Below, one piece after another: positions 53,759-63,505 of a stretch of DNA of 64,000 nt. Each line of letters starts with the position of its first letter. Positions within the stretch are counted from its first letter, which is position 1. The translations under genes were made by a program, and so were the position numbers. The notes beneath the pieces were generated by a model. The model saw only the letters and a list, made by a program, of their open reading frames with translations, was not told the origin of the DNA and did not search any database. The DNA comes from Paranoxybacillus sp035645275 (GTDB lineage: Bacteria > Bacillota > Bacilli > Bacillales > Anoxybacillaceae): positions 496,001 to 560,000 of the forward strand of contig DASQMX010000026.1 of the NCBI GenBank assembly GCA_035645275.1, given 5' to 3'.

Positions 53759-55219
53759 CTATGATTGTTTTTGATAACGCAAGATTGGTTTGCGAGCCGC
53801 CGTTGTTTCGTCTAAACGTTTAACAACCGTTGTATGCGGCGCTTCTTGAACAATTTCCGGGTTTTCTTCGGCTTCTTTTGCGATTTGAATCATTGCATCG
53901 ATAAAGGCATCAAGCGTTTCTTTTGATTCCGTCTCCGTCGGTTCAATCATCATGCATTCCTCAACGATTAACGGGAAGTAAATTGTTGGCGGATGATAAC
54001 CAAAATCTAAGAGACGTTTCGCGATATCAAGCGTGCGCACACCTAATTTCTTTTGCCGTTTGCCCGATAAAACGAATTCGTGTTTGCAATGACGGTCATA
54101 CGGCAAATCATAATATTCCGCTAAGCGGCGCATCATGTAGTTCGCATTTAATACCGCATATTCTGTGACTGTTTTTAAGCCGTCTGGCCCCATCGAACGA
54201 ATGTAGGTGTAAGCGCGAACGTTAATGCCAAAGTTGCCATAGAACGGTTTCACGCGGCCGATGGATTGCGGACGGTTATAATCAAGATAATAGCCGTTTT
54301 CCCCTTTATAAACGACCGGTTTTGGTAAGAACGGAATTAACTCCGCTTTCACGCCGACCGGACCAGAGCCAGGACCGCCTCCGCCGTGAGGACCGGTAAA
54401 TGTTTTATGAAGGTTTAAGTGCACAACGTCAAAGCCCATATCCCCTGGTCTTGCTTTGCTTAATACCGCGTTTAAGTTCGCTCCGTCATAATATAGCTTA
54501 CCGCCGGCTTCGTGAACGATTTTCGCCATTTCTAAAATATTTTCTTCAAAAAGGCCGAGCGTATTTGGGTTTGTTAACATTAATGCGGCTGTATCTGGTC
54601 CTACTACTCGTTTTAAATCTTCTAAATCGACTAAGCCATCCTCATTCGATTTAACGGTAATTGTTTCAAAACCCGCCACTGTTGCCGAAGCAGGGTTTGT
54701 GCCGTGCGCAGAGTCTGGAACGATCACTTTTGTGCGGTGAAAATCACCATTTGCTTCATGATAGGCGCGAATCATCATCAAACCTGTCCACTCGCCATGC
54801 GCGCCAGCGGCAGGCTGCAATGTTACCGCGTCCATGCCGGTAATTTCTTTTAAGTGCTCTTGCAGGTCATACATTAATTCGAGCGCGCCTTGTACCGTCT
54901 CTTCTGGTTGAAGCGGATGAATATGTGCAAATCCGGAAAGTCGAGCGACATTTTCGTTAATTTTCGGATTGTACTTCATTGTGCAAGAGCCAAGCGGATA
55001 AAAACCGGAGTCCACACCATGGTTTCGTTTAGAAAGAGCCGTGTAATGGCGCATAATATCAAGCTCAGACACTTCTGGAAGTTCCGGCTCTTGTGTGCGA
55101 ATATAATCGGCTGGAATCACTTCTTCGACATTGACTGCAGGAACGTCAAGCTCCGGCAGGCTGTAACCGATGCGGCCTGGTTTACTGATTTCAAAAATAA
55201 GCGGTTGATCTTTACGCAT
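53759..55219 (-). CDS. gcvPB: Glycine dehydrogenase (decarboxylating) subunit 2
   Basis: A 486-aa PLP subunit of the glycine cleavage P-protein. The PLP lysine is in VHLNLHKTFTGPHGGGGPG. Gly-rich and ESMIEPTETES-like segments (MMIEPTETESKETLD) match the family. It decarboxylates glycine and loads aminomethyl onto GcvH. It overlaps gcvPA by 8 nt. Confidence 0.96.
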   Translation of the reverse strand: MRKDQPLIFEISKPGRIGYSLPELDVPAVNVEEVIPADYIRTQEPELPEVSELDIMRHYTALSKRNHGVDSGFYPLGSCTMKYNPKINENVARLSGFAHIHPLQPEETVQGALELMYDLQEHLKEITGMDAVTLQPAAGAHGEWTGLMMIRAYHEANGDFHRTKVIVPDSAHGTNPASATVAGFETITVKSNEDGLVDLEDLKRVVGPDTAALMLTNPNTLGLFEENILEMAKIVHEAGGKLYYDGANLNAVLSKARPGDMGFDVVHLNLHKTFTGPHGGGGPGSGPVGVKAELIPFLPKPVVYKGENGYYLDYNRPQSIGRVKPFYGNFGINVRAYTYIRSMGPDGLKTVTEYAVLNANYMMRRLAEYYDLPYDRHCKHEFVLSGKRQKKLGVRTLDIAKRLLDFGYHPPTIYFPLIVEECMMIEPTETESKETLDAFIDAMIQIAKEAEENPEIVQEAPHTTVVKRLDETTAARKPILRYQKQS

Positions 55220-56558
55220 GGCTATCCCCCAATTCTTTGACTAGCATGTCGATTTCTTCTTTTGTGCGCAGCTCTGTTACGGCAACAAGCATATGATTTT
55301 CAAGCTCTAAGTAATCACGCCCTAAGTCATAGCCGCCAATCATGCCTTTTTCAAGCAATTGTTTGTTTACCTCTTTTACCGGCTTATTTAGCTTCACAAC
55401 AAATTCATTAAAGAATGGACCTGTAAACGGCACTTCAAAACCGCTTTCAACGAATGCCTTTTTCGCGTAAAGTGCTTTTTGAATGTTCATCGTCGCCATT
55501 TCTTTTACACCCTTTTTGCCAAGTGCGGTCATGGCAACAGAAGCTGCTAAGGCGTTTAACGCTTGGTTCGAACAAATATTGGATGTTGCTTTATCGCGGC
55601 GGATATGCTGCTCGCGTGCTTGAAGCGTCAATACGAAGCCGCGGCGCCCTTCTTCGTCTGTCGTTTGTCCAACAAGACGGCCTGGTATTTTTCTCATTAG
55701 CGCCGATTTGACCGCAAAATAACCGCAATGCGGTCCGCCAAATTGCGTTGGAATACCAAAGACTTGAGCATCGCCGACAACAATGTCCGCACCAAAGTGG
55801 CCAGGCGGTGTTAATACGCCAAGTGCCAGTGGATTGCTTGCGACAACGAACATGCTTTTACCTGTATGTGCAATTGGCTCAATGTCTTTCAGCGGTTCGA
55901 TTTGTCCGAAGAAATTTGGATATTGCACAATGACGCAAGCAACTTGCTCATTCATTTCCGCTTTTAATGCTTCAAGGTCCGTAACACCGTTCTTAAACGG
56001 AATTTCAACAATTTCAAGCCCCGGTCCCTTCGCATATGTTTTCAACACATCACGGTATTCAGGATGAACCGCTTTTGAGACAAGCACTTTTTTGTTTTTT
56101 GTATGAGCTGCACTTAACATCGCCGCTTCTGCAAGTGCTGTACCGCCGTCATACATCGAAGAGTTTGCAACGTCCATTCCTGTTAATTCACAAATCATCG
56201 TTTGGAATTCAAAAATCGCTTGCAGTTCACCTTGAGAAATTTCCGGCTGGTACGGCGTATAGGCTGTATAAAACTCCGAGCGAGAAATGACATGGTCAAC
56301 GACAATCGGAATGTAATGGTCATATACACCCGCACCGAGGAATGACGTATACCGTTTAATATCGGCGTTTTTTGCCGCAAGTTCTGTTAATTCCTTCATT
56401 AATTCCGGCTCTGATTTTGCTTTTTTAATGTTATATTCCCCTTTAAAACGAACGCTTTCTGGAATGTCGAAAAACAGTTCATCAATCGACTCAACGCCAA
56501 TCGCTTTCAGCATCTCTTGTTTATCTTCTTCCGTCATCGGCAAATAACGATGAAGCAT
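55212..56558 (-). CDS. gcvPA: Glycine dehydrogenase (decarboxylating) subunit 1
   Basis: A 448-aa partner of GcvPB in the two-subunit P-protein of Firmicutes. The MLHRYLPMTEEDKQEML start, FLGAGVYDHYIP and SMYDGGTALAEAAMLS segments are typical. It lies 22 nt after gcvT in the riboswitch-controlled operon gcvT-gcvPA-gcvPB. Confidence 0.96.
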   Translation of the reverse strand: MLHRYLPMTEEDKQEMLKAIGVESIDELFFDIPESVRFKGEYNIKKAKSEPELMKELTELAAKNADIKRYTSFLGAGVYDHYIPIVVDHVISRSEFYTAYTPYQPEISQGELQAIFEFQTMICELTGMDVANSSMYDGGTALAEAAMLSAAHTKNKKVLVSKAVHPEYRDVLKTYAKGPGLEIVEIPFKNGVTDLEALKAEMNEQVACVIVQYPNFFGQIEPLKDIEPIAHTGKSMFVVASNPLALGVLTPPGHFGADIVVGDAQVFGIPTQFGGPHCGYFAVKSALMRKIPGRLVGQTTDEEGRRGFVLTLQAREQHIRRDKATSNICSNQALNALAASVAMTALGKKGVKEMATMNIQKALYAKKAFVESGFEVPFTGPFFNEFVVKLNKPVKEVNKQLLEKGMIGGYDLGRDYLELENHMLVAVTELRTKEEIDMLVKELGDSHA

Positions 56559-56580
56559 GGCAGTTTCTCCCCTTTTTGAT

Positions 56581-57681
56581 TTATTTCGCGCGTTTGTAAA
56601 ATGGCGTTGCTACCACTTTTGCTTTTAGACGTTTGCCACGAATTTCTACGTATACTTCTGTATCAAGATTTGCAAATTCTGTTTTAACCAATGCTAAACC
56701 GATATTTTTCTTCAATGTAGGCGATTGTGTTCCCGTTGTCACAAAACCAATTTCTTCTTCACCGGCAAACACTCGATAACCGTGACGCGGAATGCCTTTA
56801 TCAATCATTTCAATGCCAACAAGCTTGCGTAAAGTTCCTTCCTCTTTTTGTTTTTTCAGTACTTCTTTGCCGATAAAATCGACTTCTTTATTCGTTTTGA
56901 CCGCAAAACCAAGTCCTGCTTCAATCGGTGTAATGTCGCTTGACAGCTCTTGACCGTAAAGCGGAAGCGTCGCTTCAAAACGAAGCGTATCACGCGCACC
57001 AAGACCGCACGGAAGCACGCCTTCTTCTTTTCCGGCTTCTAAAATGGCATGCCAAAGTGTCACCGCATCTTCTGCGCGACAATAAATTTCAAAACCATCT
57101 TCTCCCGTATAGCCAGTGCGGGAGACAAGCGCTTTTACGCCTTGGAGGTCTACATCCTCTTTAAATCCGAAAAATTTAATTTCCGATAAGTCCGTTTTCG
57201 TTAATTTTTGCAGCACTTTTTCTGCAAGCGGCCCTTGCAAAGCGAGCTGAGCAGTTTGTTCAGAAATATTCGTTACCTCTACATCACCAAAAAGATGCTC
57301 TTTAAGCCAATCAAAATCTTTATCTATGTTGGCTGCGTTAACAACAAGAAGGTAATGGTCATCTGCTTTTTTATAAATTAATAAATCATCGACTGTGCCG
57401 CCGTTTTCATAGCACATCAGACTATATTGGGCACGGCCGTCTGTTAATTTCGCTACATCATTCGTCATTACTTTTTGCAGAAAAGCAAGGATGTCTTTCC
57501 CTTTTACTTCAATTTCTCCCATATGTGACACATCAAATAAACCAGCACGAGTGCGAACCGCTTCGTGTTCTTCCTTAATGCTGGAAAACTGAACTGGCAA
57601 TTCCCAACCGCCAAAATCAATCGTTTTCGCTCCGTATTCTGCATAGACGGAGAAAAGTGGTGTGCGTTTTAGCTGTGTCAT
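56581..57681 (-). CDS. gcvT: Aminomethyltransferase (glycine cleavage T-protein)
   Basis: A 366-aa folate enzyme that releases ammonia and forms methylene-THF from the aminomethyl-GcvH intermediate. Features are TIDFGGWELPVQFSSIKEEH, RAGLFDVSHMGE and SRTGYTGEDGFEIYC. ATG 57681 (MTQLKRTPLFSVY) has GGGGGAAG upstream; the frame to 57768 extends into the riboswitch leader. It is the first gene after the glycine riboswitch. Confidence 0.95.
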   Translation of the reverse strand: MTQLKRTPLFSVYAEYGAKTIDFGGWELPVQFSSIKEEHEAVRTRAGLFDVSHMGEIEVKGKDILAFLQKVMTNDVAKLTDGRAQYSLMCYENGGTVDDLLIYKKADDHYLLVVNAANIDKDFDWLKEHLFGDVEVTNISEQTAQLALQGPLAEKVLQKLTKTDLSEIKFFGFKEDVDLQGVKALVSRTGYTGEDGFEIYCRAEDAVTLWHAILEAGKEEGVLPCGLGARDTLRFEATLPLYGQELSSDITPIEAGLGFAVKTNKEVDFIGKEVLKKQKEEGTLRKLVGIEMIDKGIPRHGYRVFAGEEEIGFVTTGTQSPTLKKNIGLALVKTEFANLDTEVYVEIRGKRLKAKVVATPFYKRAK

Positions 57682-57779
57682 ATGCTTCCCCCTTTTGCGT
57701 ATGTCGCTTGTTGTCCTTTTTCGCTTATTAGAAAAATGTATCCGATTTCTAATAAGCCAAACTTTCATTAAATTTCATT

Positions 57780-57827
57780 AAAAAAGGACAGATTACCCCC
57801 ATCATGCATTTATGAGGGTCTCTGTCC
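57780..57827 (-). terminator. Glycine riboswitch expression-platform terminator
   Basis: GGACAGA ... TCTGTCC stem with inner CCCTCAT / ATGGGGG pairing and a T-run on the minus strand. Its 5' strand (57821-57827) overlaps the closing strand of aptamer 2, so ligand binding and termination are mutually exclusive (an ON switch). Confidence 0.85.
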
Positions 57828-57993
57828 TGGCACCTGAAAGTTTCCCTATTGAACAATAGGTTTCCTCGTGGGTGGTTCACATCTGTGAACACTCTCCAGA
57901 GCTGCGTCAAACAAGAGTCTTTTTGCCTGAGAGATTCGCGTATTCCGCTTGCTCCTTCGGCGCTACAAAAACGTAGTCTCTCCCCTTGTTCTC
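57819..57993 (-). promoter_or_regulatory. Tandem glycine riboswitch upstream of gcvT
   Basis: Two aptamers in series on the minus strand: the first with GGGAGAGACTACG ... GCCGAAGGAGCAA ... CTCTCAGGC, the second with CTCTGGAGAG ... ACCACCCACGAGGAAAC ... AAACTTTCAGGTGCC. It senses glycine to switch on the cleavage operon. Confidence 0.92.
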
Positions 57994-58257
57994 ATTCGCA
58001 CATATATAATTTTAAAAAAAATGGTCAAACTATTAAAACAACATAGACAATGCGACAATTTTTTTAACTTTCTAATTTATTATTATACTACCATTAATCA
58101 GCCTTTTAGAGCAACAAAAAATCCGATTTTCCAGTTAAAAAAATAAAAAATAACCGAACTTTCACGTCAGTTTTATTTATTTCATTAAATTATTTTCGTA
58201 CATATATGATATTAGATGTAGTTATCGTTCGGAAAAATATATAAAGGAATGATGAGA

Positions 58258-59919
58258 ATGAAGATTGAGATTGAATTTGACTCCGCTTGGAAAGAAGGAT
58301 TTCTTGAACGACTTGAACAAGATGGACCTTGGTCAAGCTGGGATTTGTATCAGCTCTCTTTAGAAGTTGCCCAACGTTTAAGCGTTCCTGACTTTTACGG
58401 ACTGCAGGCACCGAGCCATTTGCCGCATTTGACACCGCTGCCTCACCAGCTTGAGGTCGCTAAACAAGTCGTTGAAAAAATGAACGGAAAAGCGATTTTA
58501 GCGGATGAAGTAGGACTTGGAAAGACGATTGAAGCAGGGCTTATTTTAAAAGAGTATATGATTCGCGGCCTTGTTAAAAAAGTATTAATTCTCGTTCCTG
58601 CTTCTTTAGTATCACAATGGGTAACAGAGCTTAACGAAAAATTTTTTATCCCTGCTGTTCAACAAAAAAAGAGTTATGTTTGGGAACAGTGCGACGTCGT
58701 CGTTTCTTCGATTGACACAGCGAAAAAAAGCCCGCACCGGGAAATCATTTATCAACAGAATTATGACATGGTTATCATCGATGAAGCGCACAAATTAAAA
58801 AACAATAAGACAAAAAACTACGAGTTCGTCCAAAATCTGAAAAAGAAATTTTGCTTGCTGCTAACAGCAACACCGATTCAAAACCGTATTGAAGAAATTT
58901 TTCATCTCGTTTCCCTTTTAAAGCCGGGACACTTAGGGAATGCTGCATACTTTACCGAAAAATACGGAAAAACGCGTGCTTTGCACGCAGACGAGCATTT
59001 AAAAGCGCTTGTCAATAAAGTAATGATTCGTAACCGCCGGATGGATACCGGTATCGAGTGGTCAAAGCGGAATGTCGAAACAATCATCATTGAATTTTCA
59101 AAAGAAGAGACAGAACTATACAACGCGGTTCAATCGCTGAAAAACATTTCTGCGGGAAATCAATTTTCACTGATTACCATGCTCCGTGAAGCATGCAGCA
59201 GCCGCGAAGCTTTATTTGTCACTTTGAAAAATATGCTTGAAAAACACGAAGGAGAAACTCCTTCTTACTTTAACGAATTAATTGAGAAAATCAATGCGGT
59301 AACGAAAAACTCAAAAGCCGAAAAAGCATTAGAGCTGATTCAATCCATCAATGATAAAGTGATTATTTTTACGGAATATCGTGCCACACAGTTATATTTG
59401 CAATGGTTTTTAAAACAGCACGGCATTTCGTCTGTCCCATTCCGCGGCGGCTTTAAGCGCGGAAAAAAAGATTGGATGAAAGAGTTGTTTAAAAACAACA
59501 TGCAAGTATTAATCGCTACAGAAGCAGGTGGTGAAGGAATCAATTTGCAATTTTGCCATCATGTAATTAACTATGATCTTCCTTGGAATCCGATGCGTCT
59601 TGAACAGCGCATTGGCCGCGTTCATCGTCTTGGGCAAACAAACGATGTTTATATTTACAATTTCGCTGTAAAAGATACTGTCGAAGAACATATTTTAAAG
59701 CTTCTCTACGAAAAAATTCATTTGTTTGAACGGGTTATTGGTGAGTTGGACGATATTCTGGCGAAAGTGGAACTTCATAATTTTGAAGACTATTTGCATG
59801 ATATCTTCTTCAACTCTAGAAGCGAAGGAGAAATGAAAATCAAAATGGAGAATTTAACAGCGATGATTGATTTTGTAGACAACTTAAATAAAGGCGGGAA
59901 GACATATGCAGCAACATAA
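58258..59919 (+). CDS. yqhH: SNF2-family helicase YqhH
   Basis: A 553-aa Snf2/Rad54-like ATPase: motif I ILADEVGLGKTIEAG, motif II VIIDEAHKLKN, motif III LLTATPIQNR, motif V/VI LIATEAGGEGINLQ and QRIGRVHRLGQ. ATG 58258 has AAAGGA 9 nt upstream; earlier ATGs at 58249 and 58252 are too close to it. It is divergent from gcvT. The DNA or RNA substrate is unknown. Confidence 0.92.
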   Translation: MKIEIEFDSAWKEGFLERLEQDGPWSSWDLYQLSLEVAQRLSVPDFYGLQAPSHLPHLTPLPHQLEVAKQVVEKMNGKAILADEVGLGKTIEAGLILKEYMIRGLVKKVLILVPASLVSQWVTELNEKFFIPAVQQKKSYVWEQCDVVVSSIDTAKKSPHREIIYQQNYDMVIIDEAHKLKNNKTKNYEFVQNLKKKFCLLLTATPIQNRIEEIFHLVSLLKPGHLGNAAYFTEKYGKTRALHADEHLKALVNKVMIRNRRMDTGIEWSKRNVETIIIEFSKEETELYNAVQSLKNISAGNQFSLITMLREACSSREALFVTLKNMLEKHEGETPSYFNELIEKINAVTKNSKAEKALELIQSINDKVIIFTEYRATQLYLQWFLKQHGISSVPFRGGFKRGKKDWMKELFKNNMQVLIATEAGGEGINLQFCHHVINYDLPWNPMRLEQRIGRVHRLGQTNDVYIYNFAVKDTVEEHILKLLYEKIHLFERVIGELDDILAKVELHNFEDYLHDIFFNSRSEGEMKIKMENLTAMIDFVDNLNKGGKTYAAT

Positions 59920-60709
59920 AATTTATCATTTTCTTGAAAGATATTTCCGCGCCAATCAATGTGAAATTGTCGAAAATGGCGACGGCTATTTGATTACTCA
60001 ATTAACAATTGATATGGATAAAGAATTAATGAATCGCCCGTTTTATTGGCATTATATCGAAACAACGGGCGGCACTCCTGACCCAATGAAGCTGACATTC
60101 ATCATAAAACAAACGAAAGAAACAGAAAAACTCAAAGGTGAACGCCTTCACTTCGGATCACCGCGACTGCATCAAATTTTTCAATCGGCCCAAAAAAGAG
60201 GCAGCTATATTCGCCTTTATGAAAACAGTCAGCCTTTAGGCCAACAATTTGCTTCGCTTCATCCCTGGCTTGGCCTGAATGTAAAAGTTTCCTACCAATG
60301 TGACCGTAAACGCGACTTTCTCTTATCGCTTGGGCTTCACCTAATAAGCGGAACGATTGTTGAACAATTTCAAGAGCGGCTCGAACAACTAACGCTCACT
60401 CCGAGAATACCGGATTATTGTTTTACAATTACACCGCTCATAAAGCCAAAAAGCGGAATTTTGCGGTTAGAGCATTACATTAAAAACATAATTCAACAGG
60501 ACGATCACTCTTGGGCCGATGAAGCATTAAAAAGATGGAAAGAAGATTTGGCGTTGCTTGACCACTTTTATGAGGAAATAGATGAAAAACCGGAATGTTA
60601 TTATATAGAGAAAGAGGCATTAGAAGAACAATATAAACCACGCATCCGCGTGTCGATTATAAATGGCGGTTTGTTTTATTTACAACCGCGTCCAAATGCG
60701 CATAAATAA
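59906..60709 (+). CDS. yqhG: YqhG-like protein of unknown function
   Basis: A 267-aa protein resembling YqhG (YWHYIETTGGTPDPMKLTFI, PLGQQFASLHPWLGLNVKVSYQ). No known catalytic motif is visible. It overlaps yqhH by 14 nt; the conserved pairing suggests it works with the helicase. That is inference. Confidence 0.85.
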   Translation: MQQHKIYHFLERYFRANQCEIVENGDGYLITQLTIDMDKELMNRPFYWHYIETTGGTPDPMKLTFIIKQTKETEKLKGERLHFGSPRLHQIFQSAQKRGSYIRLYENSQPLGQQFASLHPWLGLNVKVSYQCDRKRDFLLSLGLHLISGTIVEQFQERLEQLTLTPRIPDYCFTITPLIKPKSGILRLEHYIKNIIQQDDHSWADEALKRWKEDLALLDHFYEEIDEKPECYYIEKEALEEQYKPRIRVSIINGGLFYLQPRPNAHK

Positions 60710-60732
60710 CAACAAAAACGAATCCAAAAGCC

Positions 60733-60824
60733 AAAGTGTCAGACCCCACAGCACAATATATTAAAACATACCATTGGATCAATGAACAAATGCACGTGAG
60801 GTCAGACACTTATGGGCCAGCCCC
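60733..60824. repeat. Dispersed palindromic repeat, copy C
   Basis: About 92 bp: AAAGTGTCAGACCCCACA ... CACGTGAGGTCAGACACT TATGGGCCAGCCCC. It shares both arms with copies A and B. It lies between convergent yqhG and yqzE, where it can terminate both. Confidence 0.78.
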
Positions 60825-60826
60825 TG

Positions 60827-61006
60827 TCATCGTTTTCGCTTAAACAATAACAGTAAGCCAAATGGCAAAATGCCAAACCAGCGATTTAAGAATGGCAGCT
60901 TTTCTTGCTTTCGTTGTTCTCTTTTTTTTCTTCTTTCTTCTTTCGGCTGTTCCATATAATTGACGAACTGCTGCGTTACAAATTTTACATAATCATTCGT
61001 CGACAA
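60827..61006 (-). CDS. yqzE: Small protein YqzE
   Basis: A 59-aa protein starting at TTG 61006 (STNDYVKFVTQQFVNYMEQ) with AGGTGGTGA upstream. It has a Lys/Arg/Glu-rich middle and a C-terminal hydrophobic segment (FLNRWFGILPFGLLLLFKR). It matches YqzE by sequence and by its place next to the comG operon in Bacilli. Function is unknown. Confidence 0.88.
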   Translation of the reverse strand: MSTNDYVKFVTQQFVNYMEQPKEERRKKREQRKQEKLPFLNRWFGILPFGLLLLFKRKR

Positions 61007-61043
61007 GCATGGTCACCACCTGTTTTTATCTACAGTATGACCA

Positions 61044-61550
61044 TTATTTGTGTTGTTTAAGCATTGTAACAATATCGTCAACAATTTCCGCCATCGTCTT
61101 GTTCGTTGTATGAATCATGAAATGAGCTTCTTGATAATAAGGCAAGCGTTCTGTCAATAATCTTTTGATTTGTTCTTGTTTATTGTGTTGTTTTAATAAT
61201 GGACGTGTCTCGTCACTAGCAAGCCTTCGTAAAATTTCTTCCGGTTCACAATGCAAATAAATGACGATCCCATGTTTTTTCATCCAATCGCGATTTTCCT
61301 TTTGAATGACCATTCCTCCGCCAGTTGTTATAACAATATTTTCAAGCGGAAGTGTCTTTAACAGTTCCCTTTCGTATTTGCGAAATGCGCTTTCTCCTTC
61401 TTTCGCAAAAATCTCGTTAATGGACTTTCCTATTTTTTGTTCAATTAATTGATCGGTGTCAACAACTGGAATATCCAGACGCTTCGCAAGCTGTTTGCCA
61501 ACCGACGTCTTCCCTGCTCCCATAAATCCTGTTAAAAAAATGGCCTTCAT
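61044..61550 (-). CDS. aroK: Shikimate kinase
   Basis: A 168-aa NMP-kinase-fold enzyme phosphorylating shikimate. Features are Walker A GFMGAGKTSVGKQLA (8-22), shikimate-site DTDQLIE and FRKYERELL, GGGMV, and lid ASDETRPLL with Arg. It serves the same pathway as aroQ at 38707. Confidence 0.94.
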   Translation of the reverse strand: MKAIFLTGFMGAGKTSVGKQLAKRLDIPVVDTDQLIEQKIGKSINEIFAKEGESAFRKYERELLKTLPLENIVITTGGGMVIQKENRDWMKKHGIVIYLHCEPEEILRRLASDETRPLLKQHNKQEQIKRLLTERLPYYQEAHFMIHTTNKTMAEIVDDIVTMLKQHK

Positions 61551-61622
61551 CTTTGCTCTCCTCTTTATTTAACTCCGTTTTTTGTCACCTTATCATATTT
61601 CTCATCGTTTGAGAACAGGTGT

Positions 61623-62009
61623 TTAATATTTTTCTTTCCATTCTATCAGTTCCATTCCTGGGATAGATAAGGTAAACTCAGCTTTATATTCCAACTCATT
61701 ATTCAAAATACACAAAACATGAACATTGACTAGTTCTTGACTGAGCCGCTTAAGCTGATAATGCGCTTTTCCGGTTGGATATACAACTGTCTCATCTAAG
61801 ACAGTGACTGTGTCAGAAAGGGTACTGATTTTGTTTTTTATATCAGTAACTGCCATTTGCATAAGCCAATCTAGTTCATACATTTGTTGTTCATGATGGT
61901 CAAACTCTATTTCCATTTTATATAGCTCAATCACATGAACAAACAATAACAAAAGAAAAAAGGAAAAGATCATTGTGACAGGAAGGACAAACCCTTTTTC
62001 ATTGTTCAT
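61623..62009 (-). CDS. comGG: Competence protein ComGG
   Basis: A 128-aa pseudopilin-like protein with a short N-terminal leader (EKGFVLPVTMIF) and membrane helix, part of the transformation pilus. The processing site is G-FVLP instead of GFTLxE. It overlaps comGF by 4 nt. Confidence 0.9.
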   Translation of the reverse strand: MNNEKGFVLPVTMIFSFFLLLLFVHVIELYKMEIEFDHHEQQMYELDWLMQMAVTDIKNKISTLSDTVTVLDETVVYPTGKAHYQLKRLSQELVNVHVLCILNNELEYKAEFTLSIPGMELIEWKEKY

Positions 62010-62449
62010 GATACTTTCTCCTTTGGCTGAAAAAATGTCATAATAAACATTTCATATGCCTTTCCTTGCTCTGTCATCACTTTTATGAGAAGCCCATCAT
62101 GTTGCAGCTTATATTGAACATCGGAAATCGATTGCAGCAAAATTTCATGTCCTTGTCCATTTACCCTTCTTCGAATCAAGTTTCCGTATTTTTCAAAGCT
62201 AACTTTTTCACCATTAAACTTGTACAAATATATGGTGGACTGCTTCAATTCCATTTCCCTTGTTTCCCTTATTTCAGACGTGATTTGTCGTACAAATACC
62301 TGCCATTCCAGACGGTTAAAACGTTCTGATGGATGTTCCTTGAGCCAATGAATGTTCAATAACATCGGCATGAACGATACGATGATGAAAAAGCCCGATA
62401 ACGTAATAAGCATCTCCACTAACGTAAATCCACTGTTTGGTTTACTCAT
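62006..62449 (-). CDS. comGF: Competence protein ComGF
   Basis: A 147-aa pseudopilin with prepilin site SGFTLVEML and membrane helix. ATG 62449 overlaps the comGE stop (ATGA); the frame upstream to 62542 lies inside comGE and is not used. Confidence 0.9.
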   Translation of the reverse strand: MSKPNSGFTLVEMLITLSGFFIIVSFMPMLLNIHWLKEHPSERFNRLEWQVFVRQITSEIRETREMELKQSTIYLYKFNGEKVSFEKYGNLIRRRVNGQGHEILLQSISDVQYKLQHDGLLIKVMTEQGKAYEMFIMTFFQPKEKVS

Positions 62450-62775
62450 TTTTTCGCGTATCCACACCTTTCGACGACGCGCTCTGTATAGTCTTGCCAA
62501 TGAATGCATGCTTTCATGATCCCGTTTTCTGCAGATTCCCAACGGATCGTATAAAGAATATCGTTGCGGCGAATCGTTTTATCGTGTAACGTTGTAAAAT
62601 CATACATACGCAATTCTTCATTTAAAATTTGTTGAGCTGTACTTTTCAATTCTTCATTTTTTCGTTCCAATGATATTTGGATAAATGAAGGAAGCAATAT
62701 CGTCGCTACCAAAAGCCAAATTCCTAATGAAACAAGCATCTCAATCAGCGTAAATCCGTTACAATTTTTGTACAT
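62446..62775 (-). CDS. comGE: Competence protein ComGE
   Basis: A 109-aa pseudopilin with prepilin site NGFTLIEMLVSLG. ATG 62775 has GGAAAGG upstream and overlaps the end of comGD by 17 nt. Confidence 0.9.
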   Translation of the reverse strand: MYKNCNGFTLIEMLVSLGIWLLVATILLPSFIQISLERKNEELKSTAQQILNEELRMYDFTTLHDKTIRRNDILYTIRWESAENGIMKACIHWQDYTERVVERCGYAKK

Positions 62776-63208
62776 AAAATCGACCTTTCCCAAGTAAAAA
62801 AACGATTCTGTAAGTTTGTTTTCCATAAGTAACTAAAATCGCTCCCGATTTGTTGACATTTCCATTTGGAAAAAAAGTTAGCGGTGATTGGAGAGTAACC
62901 AGCTCAATTTGTAGATTGTCTGAATATGAACGATGAAGGAGAATACGTCCGAAAAATCCCCCTTCCATCATTCGATACACCGGTTGCTGATGATAAAAAA
63001 CAACGATGACAGGAGACTTATGCGTCATTGCATATTGTTGTGCATACAACATATCATCCTTAAACTGCTCAATAAAATAATCGATTTGCTTTTTTTCGAC
63101 AAGATGATTCATTTTTGGAATACTTAACATGATTAATACGCTAATGATCGTGAAAACAATTAACATTTCAATTAACGTAAAACCGCTCTCTTTACGCATC
63201 GTTTTCAC
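62759..63208 (-). CDS. comGD: Competence protein ComGD
   Basis: A 149-aa pseudopilin with prepilin site SGFTLIEMLIVFT and membrane helix. It overlaps comGC by 17 nt and comGE downstream. Confidence 0.92.
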   Translation of the reverse strand: MKTMRKESGFTLIEMLIVFTIISVLIMLSIPKMNHLVEKKQIDYFIEQFKDDMLYAQQYAMTHKSPVIVVFYHQQPVYRMMEGGFFGRILLHRSYSDNLQIELVTLQSPLTFFPNGNVNKSGAILVTYGKQTYRIVFLLGKGRFYVQKL

Positions 63209-63488
63209 TTACTTCTCCACTGCTGTCAATTTGCAGCGTATTTCCATTCGGGCATTTATTTGATTTAATATATTTTTGATCGATTAACTCTTGTATTGTC
63301 GGTATTGTTCCCTTCTCCATTTCATATGCTTTTACCTGAGCCTGTACCATTTGAATCAGCGCCTCACACCCTTTGTTGTTGATAACGCTATTATGCTTTG
63401 TTACGTTCGGGATGGTAATTAGAATCAAAATGGAAATAATCATAAGAACAATTAACATTTCAATTAACGTAAATCCTTTTTGTTCCAT
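63192..63488 (-). CDS. comGC: Competence protein ComGC, major pseudopilin
   Basis: A 98-aa major subunit of the transformation pseudopilus. Processing site KGFTLIEMLIVLM; the conserved Cys pair in KGCEALI and NKCPNGN would form the known disulfide. It follows comGB by 17 nt, with GGAGG upstream. Confidence 0.94.
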   Translation of the reverse strand: MEQKGFTLIEMLIVLMIISILILITIPNVTKHNSVINNKGCEALIQMVQAQVKAYEMEKGTIPTIQELIDQKYIKSNKCPNGNTLQIDSSGEVSENDA

Positions 63489-63505
63489 ATTTGACCTCCT
63501 TATCG

